Assembly: GCF_000251145.1 (NCBI RefSeq)
Contig: NZ_AIDW01000013.1
Coordinates: forward strand, 20,823-84,822
Origin: Sphingomonas sp. PAMC 26621
GTDB lineage: Bacteria; Pseudomonadota; Alphaproteobacteria; Sphingomonadales; Sphingomonadaceae
Reading direction: 5' to 3'
Length of the DNA stretch: 64,000 nucleotides
Under the pieces are notes generated by a model. It did not search any database, had not been told where the DNA came from, and was given only the letters and a program-made list of their open reading frames with translations. Of the stretch, positions 35,342-43,947 are shown one piece after another. A program made the position numbers and the translations under genes. Numbering within the stretch: the first letter of the stretch is position 1; each line of letters opens with the position of its first letter.

Positions 35342-35929
35342 ATGCCCCGCGCGCTGAAAGTCTTTCGCACCCCGATCGGTTTCCACGACGCCTATGTCGC
35401 CGCGCCGACGAAGAAGGCCGCGCTCGCGGCATGGGGCAGCACGCACGACCTTTTCGCGCGCGGCGTGGCGGAGATCGTCACCGATCCGGCATTGACCGAG
35501 GAACCGCTGGCGCAGCCCGGGGTGGTGCTCAAGCGGTCGCGCGGGACGACCGCGGAACAGATCGCGGCGCTTCCCGCAGTCGAGCGCCCCGCCGCGAGCG
35601 CGGACGCTGCGGCGGAACCAGAAACTGCGAAGCCAAGGCGTCCGGCACCGACCAAGGCGAACGGCAAACCCAGGCCAGCGCCGCCGCGCCCCTCGCCCGA
35701 TGCACTGGAAGCTGCCGAAGCGGCGGTCGCGGATGCGGAACGCCGTCATGCCGAGGAAAATCGCGCGCTTGACCGCGAGCAGGCCGCGCTGGACCGCAAA
35801 CGTCGCGATCAGACGCGGGAACAGGCTGCCGTGTTGAAAACACTGCTCGATTCGGCCTATCGCGCCAAGGAAAGCTATGCTGCGGCGCTTAAACGTTGGC
35901 GGGCTGCGCGTACTACCGGTGAGGAGTAG
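35342..35929 (+). CDS. Uncharacterised coiled-coil protein
   Basis: 195 residues. The N-terminal ~60 residues (FRTPIGFHDAYVAAPTKKAALAAWGS...DLFARGVAEIVTDP) look like a small folded domain. A Pro/Ala-rich linker follows (about 85-120), then a long charged helix (EAAEAAVADAERRHAEENRALDREQ...), likely coiled coil. I do not recognise a named family; similar short proteins occur in sphingomonads as far as I recall. It lies just after the tRNA-Leu gene, a common insertion position, but no recombinase or att repeat was seen. No signal peptide. Confidence 0.75.
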   Translation: MPRALKVFRTPIGFHDAYVAAPTKKAALAAWGSTHDLFARGVAEIVTDPALTEEPLAQPGVVLKRSRGTTAEQIAALPAVERPAASADAAAEPETAKPRRPAPTKANGKPRPAPPRPSPDALEAAEAAVADAERRHAEENRALDREQAALDRKRRDQTREQAAVLKTLLDSAYRAKESYAAALKRWRAARTTGEE

Positions 35930-35952
35930 CGAACTAAACGCGGCGTGATACG

Positions 35953-36414
35953 TTGATGATGACAGATGCCGAGCACCATCAGGATAAGATAATGGCGCAG
36001 TTCGATCTTTCCCGCTTTTCGAGCGCTCAGAGCGATATGTTTGAAACGGCCCTTTCCGAGATACGGGCGGGCGAAAAACGTAGCCATTGGATCTGGTTCG
36101 TCTTTCCGCAGATTGCCGGATTGGGAACCAGTTCGACCGCGAACCATTTCGCGATCCGTACGCTCGACGAGGCGCGCGCCTTCATCGACGACCAGCTGCT
36201 GGGGGACCGGTATCTGACCGCGGTGGAAGCGTTGCAGACACTTCCCGGGGGGAGCGCGGAGCGTGTGTTCGGCGGGGTCGATGCGATGAAATTACGATCT
36301 TCGCTGACGCTTTTCGAGGCAGCGGGAGGTGCTGCCGTCATCGGCCACGCGCTTGAGAAATGGTTCGGCGGCGAGCGTGACGCGCGGACCCTTGCGCTGA
36401 TCGACGCCGACTGA
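35953..36414 (+). CDS. DUF1810 family protein
   Basis: 153 residues, or 140 from the ATG at 35992, which better matches the family start (AQFDLSRFSSAQSDMFETAL). The DUF1810 signature is clear: EIRAGEKRSHWIWFVFPQIAGLG, followed by HFAIRTLDEARAF and VFGGVDAMKLRSSLTLFE. Members are small cytoplasmic proteins of unknown function, and relatives occur with NADAR-type domains. It converges on the ABC-F ATPase gene. Confidence 0.88.
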   Translation: MMMTDAEHHQDKIMAQFDLSRFSSAQSDMFETALSEIRAGEKRSHWIWFVFPQIAGLGTSSTANHFAIRTLDEARAFIDDQLLGDRYLTAVEALQTLPGGSAERVFGGVDAMKLRSSLTLFEAAGGAAVIGHALEKWFGGERDARTLALIDAD

Positions 36415-36503
36415 GCCTGGCTTCGTCCGGCGCGTCGGCGGTCGTCCGCCCGCACCGCTGTGCGAGGGCCGAACGGGTGGGGCGAACCCCGCCCCTCAAC
36501 CCC

Positions 36504-38357
36504 TCATGCGGTTTCCAGCGACTCGCTCACCTCGAACCACACCGCTTCCGCCGCGCCGAGTTTCTTGCTGATCTGCGCGTGTTGCTTGGCCAGTTCCGCC
36601 GGGTTCATCCGCGAGAGCCATGCTTCCGCCGCCGCAGGATCCGCCATCGCGCGGTCGACCGCGTTCAACTGCTTGGTCAGCTTGGCGACCAACGCCTCGG
36701 CTTCATGCGCTTTTTTCTGCAAAGCGACCGCCGCGGCGGAGATCTGCGGCTTGTCGTCCTTCTTGACCGCCTTCGACTTGGCGCCTTCGCCGCCACCGTC
36801 GCCGGCGAGCACGAAGGCGATATAATCCTCCATGCTGCCCGCATATTCCTTGGCGGTGCCGCCATCGACCAGCACGAGCCGGTCGGCGGTCAGCTCGACC
36901 ATGTGGCGATCGTGGCTGACGAGGATGACCGCGCCGTCATAGGCGTTGAGCGCCTGCACCAGCGCCTCGCGCGCATCGACGTCCAGATGGTTGGTCGGCT
37001 CGTCGAGGATCAGCATGTGCGGTGCGTCGCGTGTGATCAGCGCGAGTGCCAGACGCGCGCGCTCGCCGCCCGACAGCTTGCCGACCTTCTGCGTCGCCTT
37101 GACGCCCGAGAAGCCGAACCGCCCAAGCTGCGCGCGGACCGCGCCCGGCGTCTTGCCCGACATCATCCGCGTCATGTGTTCGAGCGGCGTATCGTCCCCG
37201 TCGAGTTCCTCGACCTGATACTGGGTGAAATAGCCGACGCGCATCTTGCCGCTGGCGTTCATCTCGCCGTCCATCGTCGGCAATTGCGCGGCGAGCAGGC
37301 GCGCGAGCGTCGTCTTGCCGTTGCCGTTGCGGCCCAGCAGCGCGACGCGGTCGTCCGGATCGAGCCGGAGGTTGAGCCGCTGGAGGATCGGCTTTTCGGC
37401 ATAGCCGACCGCCGCCATGTCGAGCGTGATCAGCGGCGGGCGCAATTCCTCTGGCGACGGGAATTCGAACGACAGCGTCGGATCCTCCGCCATCGACGCG
37501 ATCGGCTGCATCTTGGCGAGCATCTTCTGCCGGCTCTGCGCCTGTTTCGCGGTCGAGGCGCGCGCGCTGTTCTTGGCGATATATTCGCTGAGCTTGGCGC
37601 GTTGCGTGTCTTGCGCGGCCTTGGCGGCGGCGAGCTGTGCGACACGCTCGGCGCGCTGGCGCTCGAAACTGTCGTAGCCGCCGGTGTAGAGGTGGACCTT
37701 GCCCCCCTCGAGATGGAGGATCGTGTCGACCACGTTGTTGAGCAGGTCGCGCTCGTGGCTGATGACGACCATCATCGCGGGATAGCTCTTGAGGAAGTTC
37801 TCGAGCCACAAGGTCGCTTCGAGATCGAGATGGTTCGACGGCTCGTCGAGCAGCAGCAGGTCGGGCTCGGAGAAGAGCAGCGAGGCGAGTGCGACGCGCA
37901 TCTTCCAGCCGCCCGAATAGCTGTCGAGTGGGCGGCCCTGCATTTCCTCGTCGAACCCGAGGCCGACGAGGATGCGCGCGGCGCGCGCGGGGGCGGTATA
38001 GGCGTCGATCGCGATCAGGCGTTCGTGGATCTCGCCGACGCGGTTGGGGTCCTGGCTGGTCTCCGCCTCGATCAGCAATTCCGCGCGCTCGGTATCGGCG
38101 GCGAGCACCTGCTCGATCGGCGTGGTCGTGCCCGAGGGCGCTTCCTGCGCGATATAGCCGATGCGGGTGCCGCGCGGCATCTCGATCTCGCCGAGGTCGG
38201 GTTCGAGCTGGCCGATCATCACCTTCATCAGCGTGGATTTCCCCGCGCCGTTACGTCCGATCAGCCCGACACGACTTTTCGGGGGCAAGGCCGCGCTCGC
38301 GCCGTCGAGGATGGCGCGCCCGCCGAGGCGCACCGTGATACCGTTGATGTTCAGCAT
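36504..38357 (-). CDS. ABC-F family ATPase (ribosome-associated, Uup/YheS type)
   Basis: 617 residues from the ATG at 38357. It has two ABC ATPase domains and no membrane part: Walker A motifs RNGAGKS (35-41) and GRNGNGKT in the second half, signature motifs (SYSGGWKMR, LSGGERAR), and Walker B with LLLLDEPSNHLD and LILDEPTNHLD. A linker of about 80 residues joins them (P-site tRNA interaction motif region, with RQRAERVAQLAAAKAAQDTQ). The C-terminal Lys/Ala-rich coiled coil (about 550-617) resembles YheS/Uup. ABC-F proteins relieve ribosome stalling. The target is not decidable. Confidence 0.93.
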   Translation of the reverse strand: MLNINGITVRLGGRAILDGASAALPPKSRVGLIGRNGAGKSTLMKVMIGQLEPDLGEIEMPRGTRIGYIAQEAPSGTTTPIEQVLAADTERAELLIEAETSQDPNRVGEIHERLIAIDAYTAPARAARILVGLGFDEEMQGRPLDSYSGGWKMRVALASLLFSEPDLLLLDEPSNHLDLEATLWLENFLKSYPAMMVVISHERDLLNNVVDTILHLEGGKVHLYTGGYDSFERQRAERVAQLAAAKAAQDTQRAKLSEYIAKNSARASTAKQAQSRQKMLAKMQPIASMAEDPTLSFEFPSPEELRPPLITLDMAAVGYAEKPILQRLNLRLDPDDRVALLGRNGNGKTTLARLLAAQLPTMDGEMNASGKMRVGYFTQYQVEELDGDDTPLEHMTRMMSGKTPGAVRAQLGRFGFSGVKATQKVGKLSGGERARLALALITRDAPHMLILDEPTNHLDVDAREALVQALNAYDGAVILVSHDRHMVELTADRLVLVDGGTAKEYAGSMEDYIAFVLAGDGGGEGAKSKAVKKDDKPQISAAAVALQKKAHEAEALVAKLTKQLNAVDRAMADPAAAEAWLSRMNPAELAKQHAQISKKLGAAEAVWFEVSESLETA

Positions 38358-38495
38358 GTCCGACCGCGTAGCAGAATGTTGCGCCGCACCCAAGGGGCAG
38401 ATGGGGGGGGCAGATCGGCGGGGCAGATCGGGGCAGGGTGCGCTGGTGGACATTCGCGGCCCGAGGCCGGATGATGACCGCATGAGGACCACCCA

Positions 38496-38951
38496 ATGAG
38501 CGTAGCGTTTCGTCGTGATAGCGACGAGGAACATCTCGAGCCCAAGTTCGAACGGCCGATCGCGCCGGGGCCCAATCTGGTGACGGCGCATGGTCTTGCG
38601 CTGATCGATGCCGAAGTCGCGCGGATCGATGCCGCGCTGGAACAAGCATCCGAGGAAGACCGCGTCGCGTTGCTCCGCGACCGGCGGTACTGGCACACCC
38701 GGCAGACGACCGCCGAGGTCGTCGGCCCTCCCGCGCCGGGCGAAATCGGCATCGGCAGCCAGGTGACCTTTGTACTGGGCGGAACCGAACGCACGGTCCA
38801 GATCGTCGGCGGTGACGAGGCGGACCCCGCGGCGGGCCGGATCGGCTTCCAGGCCCCGCTCGCGCGCGCATTGATCGGCGCGGAGGTGGGCGAGACGGTA
38901 GCGTTCGGCGGAAAGGCGGATGCAATCGCGATTATGCGCGTGAGCGGGTGA
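38496..38951 (+). CDS. GreA/GreB-like transcription factor with shortened coiled coil
   Basis: 151 residues. The C-terminal half (about 85-145) is a Gre-type FKBP-like domain: GIGSQVTFVLGGTERTVQIVGGDEADP...GRIGFQAPLARALIGAEVGE. The N-terminal coiled coil (about 28-80) is shorter than in GreA and GreB by my alignment. Its tip reads ASEEDRVALLRDRRYWHTRQ rather than the GD-x-x-ENA-x-Y acidic tip used for RNA cleavage. It may therefore compete with Gre factors in the RNA polymerase secondary channel rather than promote cleavage, which is inference. N-terminal extension of ~25 residues is charged and unstructured. Confidence 0.75.
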   Translation: MSVAFRRDSDEEHLEPKFERPIAPGPNLVTAHGLALIDAEVARIDAALEQASEEDRVALLRDRRYWHTRQTTAEVVGPPAPGEIGIGSQVTFVLGGTERTVQIVGGDEADPAAGRIGFQAPLARALIGAEVGETVAFGGKADAIAIMRVSG

Positions 38952-39119
38952 AACGGAAACGCGGCGGTCGAGCGGGGACGTTCATCTCGTCCAATCGTCG
39001 TACGGCCAAATACGCGCTTTCGCAGCGTAGAGCATGATGGTAGGCGCAATCAGGTGTGAGAAGAGTGTAAAGTCGCGGTGCAAGCGTATGTGTAATGTCG
39101 ATCAAACACAGCGCTTGTC

Positions 39120-40349
39120 GTGAACCGGCAGCCTATATCGGAGCTAGCTGGTGCCGGTGCTCTCGTGATTCATCAATCGTACACCTTGATTCTGAATATA
39201 GAATTAGCCTTCTGGGACGGCCGATACTGGGCTGATCCGTTGTGGCACAAGGACTTGATGCTGCATTTGGCAAGCATCGAGGCGCTGACGCTCGTCTGTC
39301 CCGCGCGAGACCTTCGTCCGCCGGCAGACTGGCTCGCCTGTTGTGACGACAGGCTGACGATCCTGAACGTCGGGCCTCTGTCTCGCGGCATGGTTCTTCG
39401 GATTCCCCGGATTGCGGCGCTGCTCTGGCGTGTCATCGGGCAGCATGAGATCGTCCATACCGGGCTTGCCGGCTGGCCCTTTCCACTGGGGTGGATCGCC
39501 GCGCCGATCGCGCGGATCCGCCGACGGTTCCTCGTGATCGTGGTCGAATCGAGCTTCTGGCGCGTCGTACCCGGAACGGCCGGGGTGGCGGCGCGCGTCA
39601 AAGCCCGCGTTTTCGAGGCCGCCAACCGGCTCTGCGTGACATGGGCGGCGGCGACGTTTTTCACCACGGACGCGTATGCGGCTGAGCTTGGGAAAGGGGC
39701 GCGGGGGTACAAATCCGTTTCGCCGGCCACCTGGATCGATGACGCGACGATCCTGTCGCGGGAGACGATCCTCGCGCGGCAGAAACGTCCCGACGCGCGG
39801 TTGTTGTTCGTCGGTCGCTTGTCGTCCGCGAAGGGCATCGACGTGCTGCTCTCCGCAATCGCGCAAAGCGACGTGGTGGTCGACATTCTGGGAGAGGGCG
39901 ATCGGCGCGCCGATTGCCAGGCGATCGCGGAGCAATTTCCCGAACGGGTGCGGCTGCTGGAGTCGATCCCCTATGGACCCGGTTTCTTCGAGACGCTCGA
40001 CCGCTACACCGCGCTCGTCGTACCCACCTTGTCGGACGAACAGCCGCGTATCATCGCCGATGCGTTCGCGCGGGGGGTTCCCGTCATCGCCTCCGCGACC
40101 ACAGGCAATTGCGGGTTCGTGACGCGGGACCATTCCGGGTGGCTCGTCCCGACCGGGGACTCCAAGAGCCTCGCCGCGGCGATGACAAGCGCGCTCGCCG
40201 ACCCCGATTGCGCGTTGCGATTTGGCCTCAACGGCCGCGATCGGATTGCGACGCACACGCATAGCGCGATGCATGAGCGGCGGGCGGAAGAGATTGATCG
40301 CGAATTCCGGATCGGGTTGCGACAGCGGGCGGTGCTGGTCGCGGCATGA
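39120..40349 (+). CDS. Glycosyltransferase family 4 protein
   Basis: 409 residues with GTG at 39120 as the possible start; a later in-frame start is also possible. The C-terminal GT-B half is well marked: RLLFVGRLSSAKGIDVLLSAI, VVDILGEGDRRADC, and VVPTLSDEQPRIIADAFARGVPVIAS with the E/D-x7-E-like donor site, then GNCGFVTRDHSGWLVPTGD. The N-terminal half has a hydrophobic stretch near 105-125. The upstream 160 bp are noticeably less GC-rich. No other sugar genes flank it. Like the gene at 18510 it is an isolated glycosyltransferase of unknown target. Confidence 0.85.
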   Translation: MNRQPISELAGAGALVIHQSYTLILNIELAFWDGRYWADPLWHKDLMLHLASIEALTLVCPARDLRPPADWLACCDDRLTILNVGPLSRGMVLRIPRIAALLWRVIGQHEIVHTGLAGWPFPLGWIAAPIARIRRRFLVIVVESSFWRVVPGTAGVAARVKARVFEAANRLCVTWAAATFFTTDAYAAELGKGARGYKSVSPATWIDDATILSRETILARQKRPDARLLFVGRLSSAKGIDVLLSAIAQSDVVVDILGEGDRRADCQAIAEQFPERVRLLESIPYGPGFFETLDRYTALVVPTLSDEQPRIIADAFARGVPVIASATTGNCGFVTRDHSGWLVPTGDSKSLAAAMTSALADPDCALRFGLNGRDRIATHTHSAMHERRAEEIDREFRIGLRQRAVLVAA

Positions 40350-40375
40350 AGTCGCAGGCAACGCTGGATCGGCGC

Positions 40376-41713
40376 TTACCGCGGCAACGTGATCCGCGCG
40401 ACCAGCCCGCCGCCAGCACGATTTTCCAGCGCGATATCGCCGCCCGCATCGCGGACGATCGATCGCGCTAGCGCGAGCCCCAGACCGATTCCCCCGGTCC
40501 CGCGATTGCGTGAGGTTTCCAGCCGGGTGAAGGCGTCGAACACGTCCTCGAACCGCTCCGCCGGAATGCCGGGTCCACGGTCGCACACCGCAATCTCCAC
40601 GGCATGCGGCAGGGCGGTCACCTTGACCTCTGCTGCCCCCGCATATTTTAGCGCATTCTCGATCAGGTTGCGCACCGCGCGGCGCATCAGGCCGGGGCGC
40701 AGCCGCATCCGCAGCCGCGCGGCTTCCTCGAACACCACGTCGCTGCCGAGATCGCGGAAATCCTCGACCACCGCATCGACCAGGGCGGCGAGATCGACCT
40801 CGGTCGGCGGCTCGCTCGGGCGCCCGAGCCGCGCGAGCGACAGGATGTCGTCGAGCGTGCTGTTCATCTCGGCGATCGTCTCGGCCATCTTCTCGCGGTC
40901 GGTATCGTCCTCGACCGACTCGATGCGGACACGCAGCGCCGCCAGCGGCGTGCGCAGATCATGCCCGATCGCGCCGAGCATCCGGTCCTTTTCGTCGAGC
41001 ATCGCGGTGACGCGGAGCCGGAGCGCGTTGAACGCGGTGATCGTGTCGCGCACGTCGTGCGGACCGCGTTCGGCGACGGGGACGTCGACCTCGCCCGGCA
41101 CGAACGTCCGCGCCGCTTGCGCGAGGTGCCGCAAGGGCTGTGAAATGCGGCGGCCGGCCCATAGCAGCGGGAGGAGCATGATCGCGTAGAGGATCAGCGT
41201 CTGCGCGATCAGCCGCCACACTATTCCCGAATCGTTGCGCATCCACGGCAGGTTGAGCGCGAGCCAGCGGTGGTCGGGCCGTTCGACCGCGACGACCAGC
41301 TCGCCGCCATCGCGGAGCAGCCGTTCGACCCGGTCGTGGCTGATGAAGCGCAGTCGCGGATTGTCTCGCGTCAGCGGGATGACCTGCGTCTCGATCCGGC
41401 CCGGCCGGACCCCGGCCTCGACCAGCGCGGTACGCAGCGCCTGTTCGACCTCGCTCCTGCGCACGCCGCCGGGGGGCACGGGCGAGGCGGCGAGCAGGCG
41501 CAGCCGGCGGTTGTGGTCGTTGGGAAGCCGCCCCGCCGCGATCCGCTCCTCGGCATCGACGATCCGCGCGACGGCGGGGGCGGTCGCTTGGTCGATCCGT
41601 GCCTGGCGCCGGTCCTGCAGGAAGACCGTGAAGTTGATCGCCTGCGCGAAGAACAAGGCGGCGGCGATCAGCAGCGCCATCTGCCCCGACAGGCTGCGCG
41701 GAAGCAGCCTCAA
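40376..41713 (-). CDS. Sensor histidine kinase (EnvZ-like)
   Basis: 445 residues. The start is TTG at 41711-41713, overlapping the regulator stop by 4 bp; ATG at residue 12 is an alternative. It has TM1 at about 12-33, a periplasmic sensor of about 130 residues, TM2 at about 165-187, and HAMP. The H-box is AIGHDLRTPLAALR with phospho-acceptor His251. The N-box is NLIENALKYAG, followed by DRGPGIP, F-box and GTGGIGLGLALAR. Partner is the OmpR-type regulator upstream. The signal is unknown. Confidence 0.94.
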   Translation of the reverse strand: MRLLPRSLSGQMALLIAAALFFAQAINFTVFLQDRRQARIDQATAPAVARIVDAEERIAAGRLPNDHNRRLRLLAASPVPPGGVRRSEVEQALRTALVEAGVRPGRIETQVIPLTRDNPRLRFISHDRVERLLRDGGELVVAVERPDHRWLALNLPWMRNDSGIVWRLIAQTLILYAIMLLPLLWAGRRISQPLRHLAQAARTFVPGEVDVPVAERGPHDVRDTITAFNALRLRVTAMLDEKDRMLGAIGHDLRTPLAALRVRIESVEDDTDREKMAETIAEMNSTLDDILSLARLGRPSEPPTEVDLAALVDAVVEDFRDLGSDVVFEEAARLRMRLRPGLMRRAVRNLIENALKYAGAAEVKVTALPHAVEIAVCDRGPGIPAERFEDVFDAFTRLETSRNRGTGGIGLGLALARSIVRDAGGDIALENRAGGGLVARITLPR

Positions 41714-42447
41714 AGCCGCGTGACTTCGGCAGCCAGCGTGTAGCCGCCGCCCCAGACGGTCTTGATGAGGTCCGGGGCCTTGGGGTCCGCCTCGATCTTG
41801 CGGCGCAGGCGGCTGACCTGATTGTCGATCGCGCGGTCGAACGCGGCAGCCTCGCGGCCCTGCGTCAGGTCGAGCAACTGGTCGCGCGTGAGCACCTGGC
41901 GCGGGCGGGTGACGAGCGCGTGCAGCAGGTTGTACTCGCCGGTCGACAGCGGGACCGACACGCCGTCGCGGTCGACCAGCGTGCGCTCGCCCGATTTGAG
42001 GACCCAGCCGGCGAACGCGAACGAGCCCGCCTCCGGCGCATGCTGGCGGGTGCCACCGGCGGCGGCGCGGCGCAGGATGACTTTCACGCGCGCTGCCAGT
42101 TCGCGCGGGGAGAAGGGCTTCACGACGTAATCGTCCGCGCCCATTTCGAGCCCGACGATCCGGTCGGTCTCCTCGGTTCGCGCGGTGAGCAGGATCACCG
42201 GGATCTCGCCGGTCTCGCGGATGTGGCGCGTGAGGCTGAGGCCATCCTCGCCCGGCATCATGATGTCGAGGATGACGAGGTCGATCGCATAGGCGTTCAT
42301 CCGCGCGCGCGCGCCCTCGGCGTCGCCCGCCTGAGTCACGCGGAAGCCCTGCCGCGTCAGATATTGCGCAAGCGGTTCGCGGATCGAGCGTTCGTCGTCG
42401 ACGAGCAGCAGATGCGGCGTATCTCCCATCGGATCGGGGTTTAGCAT
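41710..42447 (-). CDS. OmpR family response regulator
   Basis: 245 residues. The receiver domain has the acidic pair VDDE, phospho-acceptor Asp61 (VILDIMMPGEDG), the Thr in LLTARTEE and the Lys in DYVVKPFSPREL. The C-terminal winged helix has VSVPLSTGEYNLLHAL and IDNQVSRLRRKIEADPKAPDLIKTVWGGGY, the OmpR/PhoB type. It shares its 3' end with the kinase start. It follows the EF-hand protein gene by 33 bp, likely one operon. M7 at 42429 could also be the start. Confidence 0.95.
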   Translation of the reverse strand: MLNPDPMGDTPHLLLVDDERSIREPLAQYLTRQGFRVTQAGDAEGARARMNAYAIDLVILDIMMPGEDGLSLTRHIRETGEIPVILLTARTEETDRIVGLEMGADDYVVKPFSPRELAARVKVILRRAAAGGTRQHAPEAGSFAFAGWVLKSGERTLVDRDGVSVPLSTGEYNLLHALVTRPRQVLTRDQLLDLTQGREAAAFDRAIDNQVSRLRRKIEADPKAPDLIKTVWGGGYTLAAEVTRL

Positions 42448-42480
42448 GATGCTCCGCTCAAGGAAGGCCGGCCCGTCGCG

Positions 42481-42987
42481 CTACTGCGCCGGACGGGCCG
42501 GGGTGGGGGCAGGGGCGATCGCGTCGGCGGGGTCGGAGCGGGCACCGCGTTGCATGGCGCGGGCGCGCTCGGTCCAGGCCTGCATTTCGGCGGGGGTGAT
42601 CGTCCCGTCGCGGTTCTCATCGATCCGGTCGAAACGGTTGCCCGCCTGAACGAGATATTCGGAGCGCGAGAGCTTGCCGTCATGGTCGGCGTCTGCGCGG
42701 CCGAGCATCCGCGCGCCGGGGCCGGTCATCTCGTCGGCGGCGAGGAAGCCGTCGTGGTTGAGGTCGAGCCGGTCGAACCGCTGGCCCGCCTGCGCATCCG
42801 CTTCGGCGCGCGAGATCTTGCCGTCGCCATTGGTATCCGCGCGGAGCATTCCCGCCATTGGCGCGCGTTCGGGGGCGGCGGCTTGCGGCGTGATCGATGG
42901 CGCGGTTGCGCGCGGCATCTGCTGCGCGGTCGCGGCGAGCGGCGCGAGGGTTGCGAGGATCGTCGCCGTCAGGAGCATCGTGCGCAT
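42481..42987 (-). CDS. Exported EF-hand protein with four calcium-binding loops
   Basis: 168 residues. A signal peptide (about 1-21, AATAQ) targets it to the periplasm. Four canonical 12-residue EF-hand loops start at residues 51 (DTNGDGKISRAE), 75 (DLNHDGFLAADE), 99 (DADHDGKLSRSE) and 123 (DENRDGTITPAE), each with Asp at 1, 3 and the final Glu. A Pro-rich C-terminus follows. It lies 33 bp before the OmpR-type regulator and kinase genes on the same strand. A role as a calcium buffer or as a target or sensor of the two-component system is possible, but unproven. Confidence 0.93.
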   Translation of the reverse strand: MRTMLLTATILATLAPLAATAQQMPRATAPSITPQAAAPERAPMAGMLRADTNGDGKISRAEADAQAGQRFDRLDLNHDGFLAADEMTGPGARMLGRADADHDGKLSRSEYLVQAGNRFDRIDENRDGTITPAEMQAWTERARAMQRGARSDPADAIAPAPTPARPAQ

Positions 42988-43161
42988 TGCGGTTTCCTTT
43001 CAGGGCGTCGTGCCCGCATCGGTATCGTCGACGGTATCGAGGGTAGCTGTCGCGGCTGTATGTCGACAATCCGCGAAACTGTATCAAAGTGTAGCGCAGG
43101 AGACAGCGGAGTCGCGTTCCTGCGCCCTTGTGTTCGCGTCGGAGCAGTACCGTGCGTGCCG

Positions 43162-43947
43162 TCAGCCGAAGATCGCGACGCTCTGCATCGCCTGCGCGAC
43201 GGGTTCGCCGTCCGCGTTCCACACCATCATCGTCTGGCTCGATCCGCCCGCGACCGCATGGTCCGATCGGGCGGACAGCAGCCACCAGCCGTCGGTCGTG
43301 CGCGGCGTGGGCGTAAGCAGGTTGACGATCCAGGTGAGCGAACTGAGCGGCACGAAATCCTTGCCGAACAGCTTGAACGCGGCAGGGGGAAGCGCATCGC
43401 CGATCGCCATCAGCTCGACCATCGGATCGATACCGGTATGGTCGCGCAGTCGCGCCCAGCGCAGCCATTCCGCTGCGCCTAGATCGCGGTCGCCATCCTG
43501 CTTGAGGTCGAGGAAATTGAAGTTGCCGGTGAAGAACTCATCGGGGCCGGTGTAGAGCGTGGCGTCAGGCGCAGGCGGCGGAAGCGGTTTGCGCAAGGCC
43601 CCCTGCAAGTCGACGCGCGACGGGTGCCCATCCATGAACACGAACATCGCGCGATAGCCGAGCCCCGCGTCCGAGGTGATATCCGCCTGGATGAACGCCG
43701 CGGTCCGGCCGCGCCGGAGCTTGGTCGCGGTGACGGTGATCTCGCCCGCCAGCGGCCCGATGAACGACACCTGCGCAGAGCGAAGTGGCGGAAGATCTGG
43801 CTCGACGCCTTGCGCCGCGTGGAGCGCGAGTGCGCTCGACAGGCCGCCATAAGCGGTGCGCCCTTGCAGCCAGTCGGTCGGCACTGCCGCACGGAAACCG
43901 TTGTCGACCGGCGTGGCGGCGGCGAGGATCTCGGCGATCGGCGTCAT
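43162..43947 (-). CDS. Acyl-CoA thioesterase (double hot-dog fold)
   Basis: 261 residues from the ATG at 43947, which overlaps the ligase stop by 4 bp. It resembles the TesB/acyl-CoA thioesterase family: an N-terminal PTDWLQGRTAYGGLSSALALHAA hot-dog helix, a strand-rich middle, and a C-terminal SARSDHAVAGGSSQTMMVWNADGEPVAQAMQSVAIF motif with the conserved final strand. It hydrolyses acyl-CoA to free acid and CoA. Coupled with the ligase gene upstream, it could form a CoA-ester control pair. Chain-length specificity is unknown. Confidence 0.88.
   Translation of the reverse strand: MTPIAEILAAATPVDNGFRAAVPTDWLQGRTAYGGLSSALALHAAQGVEPDLPPLRSAQVSFIGPLAGEITVTATKLRRGRTAAFIQADITSDAGLGYRAMFVFMDGHPSRVDLQGALRKPLPPPAPDATLYTGPDEFFTGNFNFLDLKQDGDRDLGAAEWLRWARLRDHTGIDPMVELMAIGDALPPAAFKLFGKDFVPLSSLTWIVNLLTPTPRTTDGWWLLSARSDHAVAGGSSQTMMVWNADGEPVAQAMQSVAIFG

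Noticed and set aside
36477..38474. 665-codon open frame antisense to the ABC-F gene
   Set aside because: High GC keeps the opposite strand open. The translation is rich in Arg/Asp/Gln with no motifs, and the minus-strand protein is clearly ABC-F.
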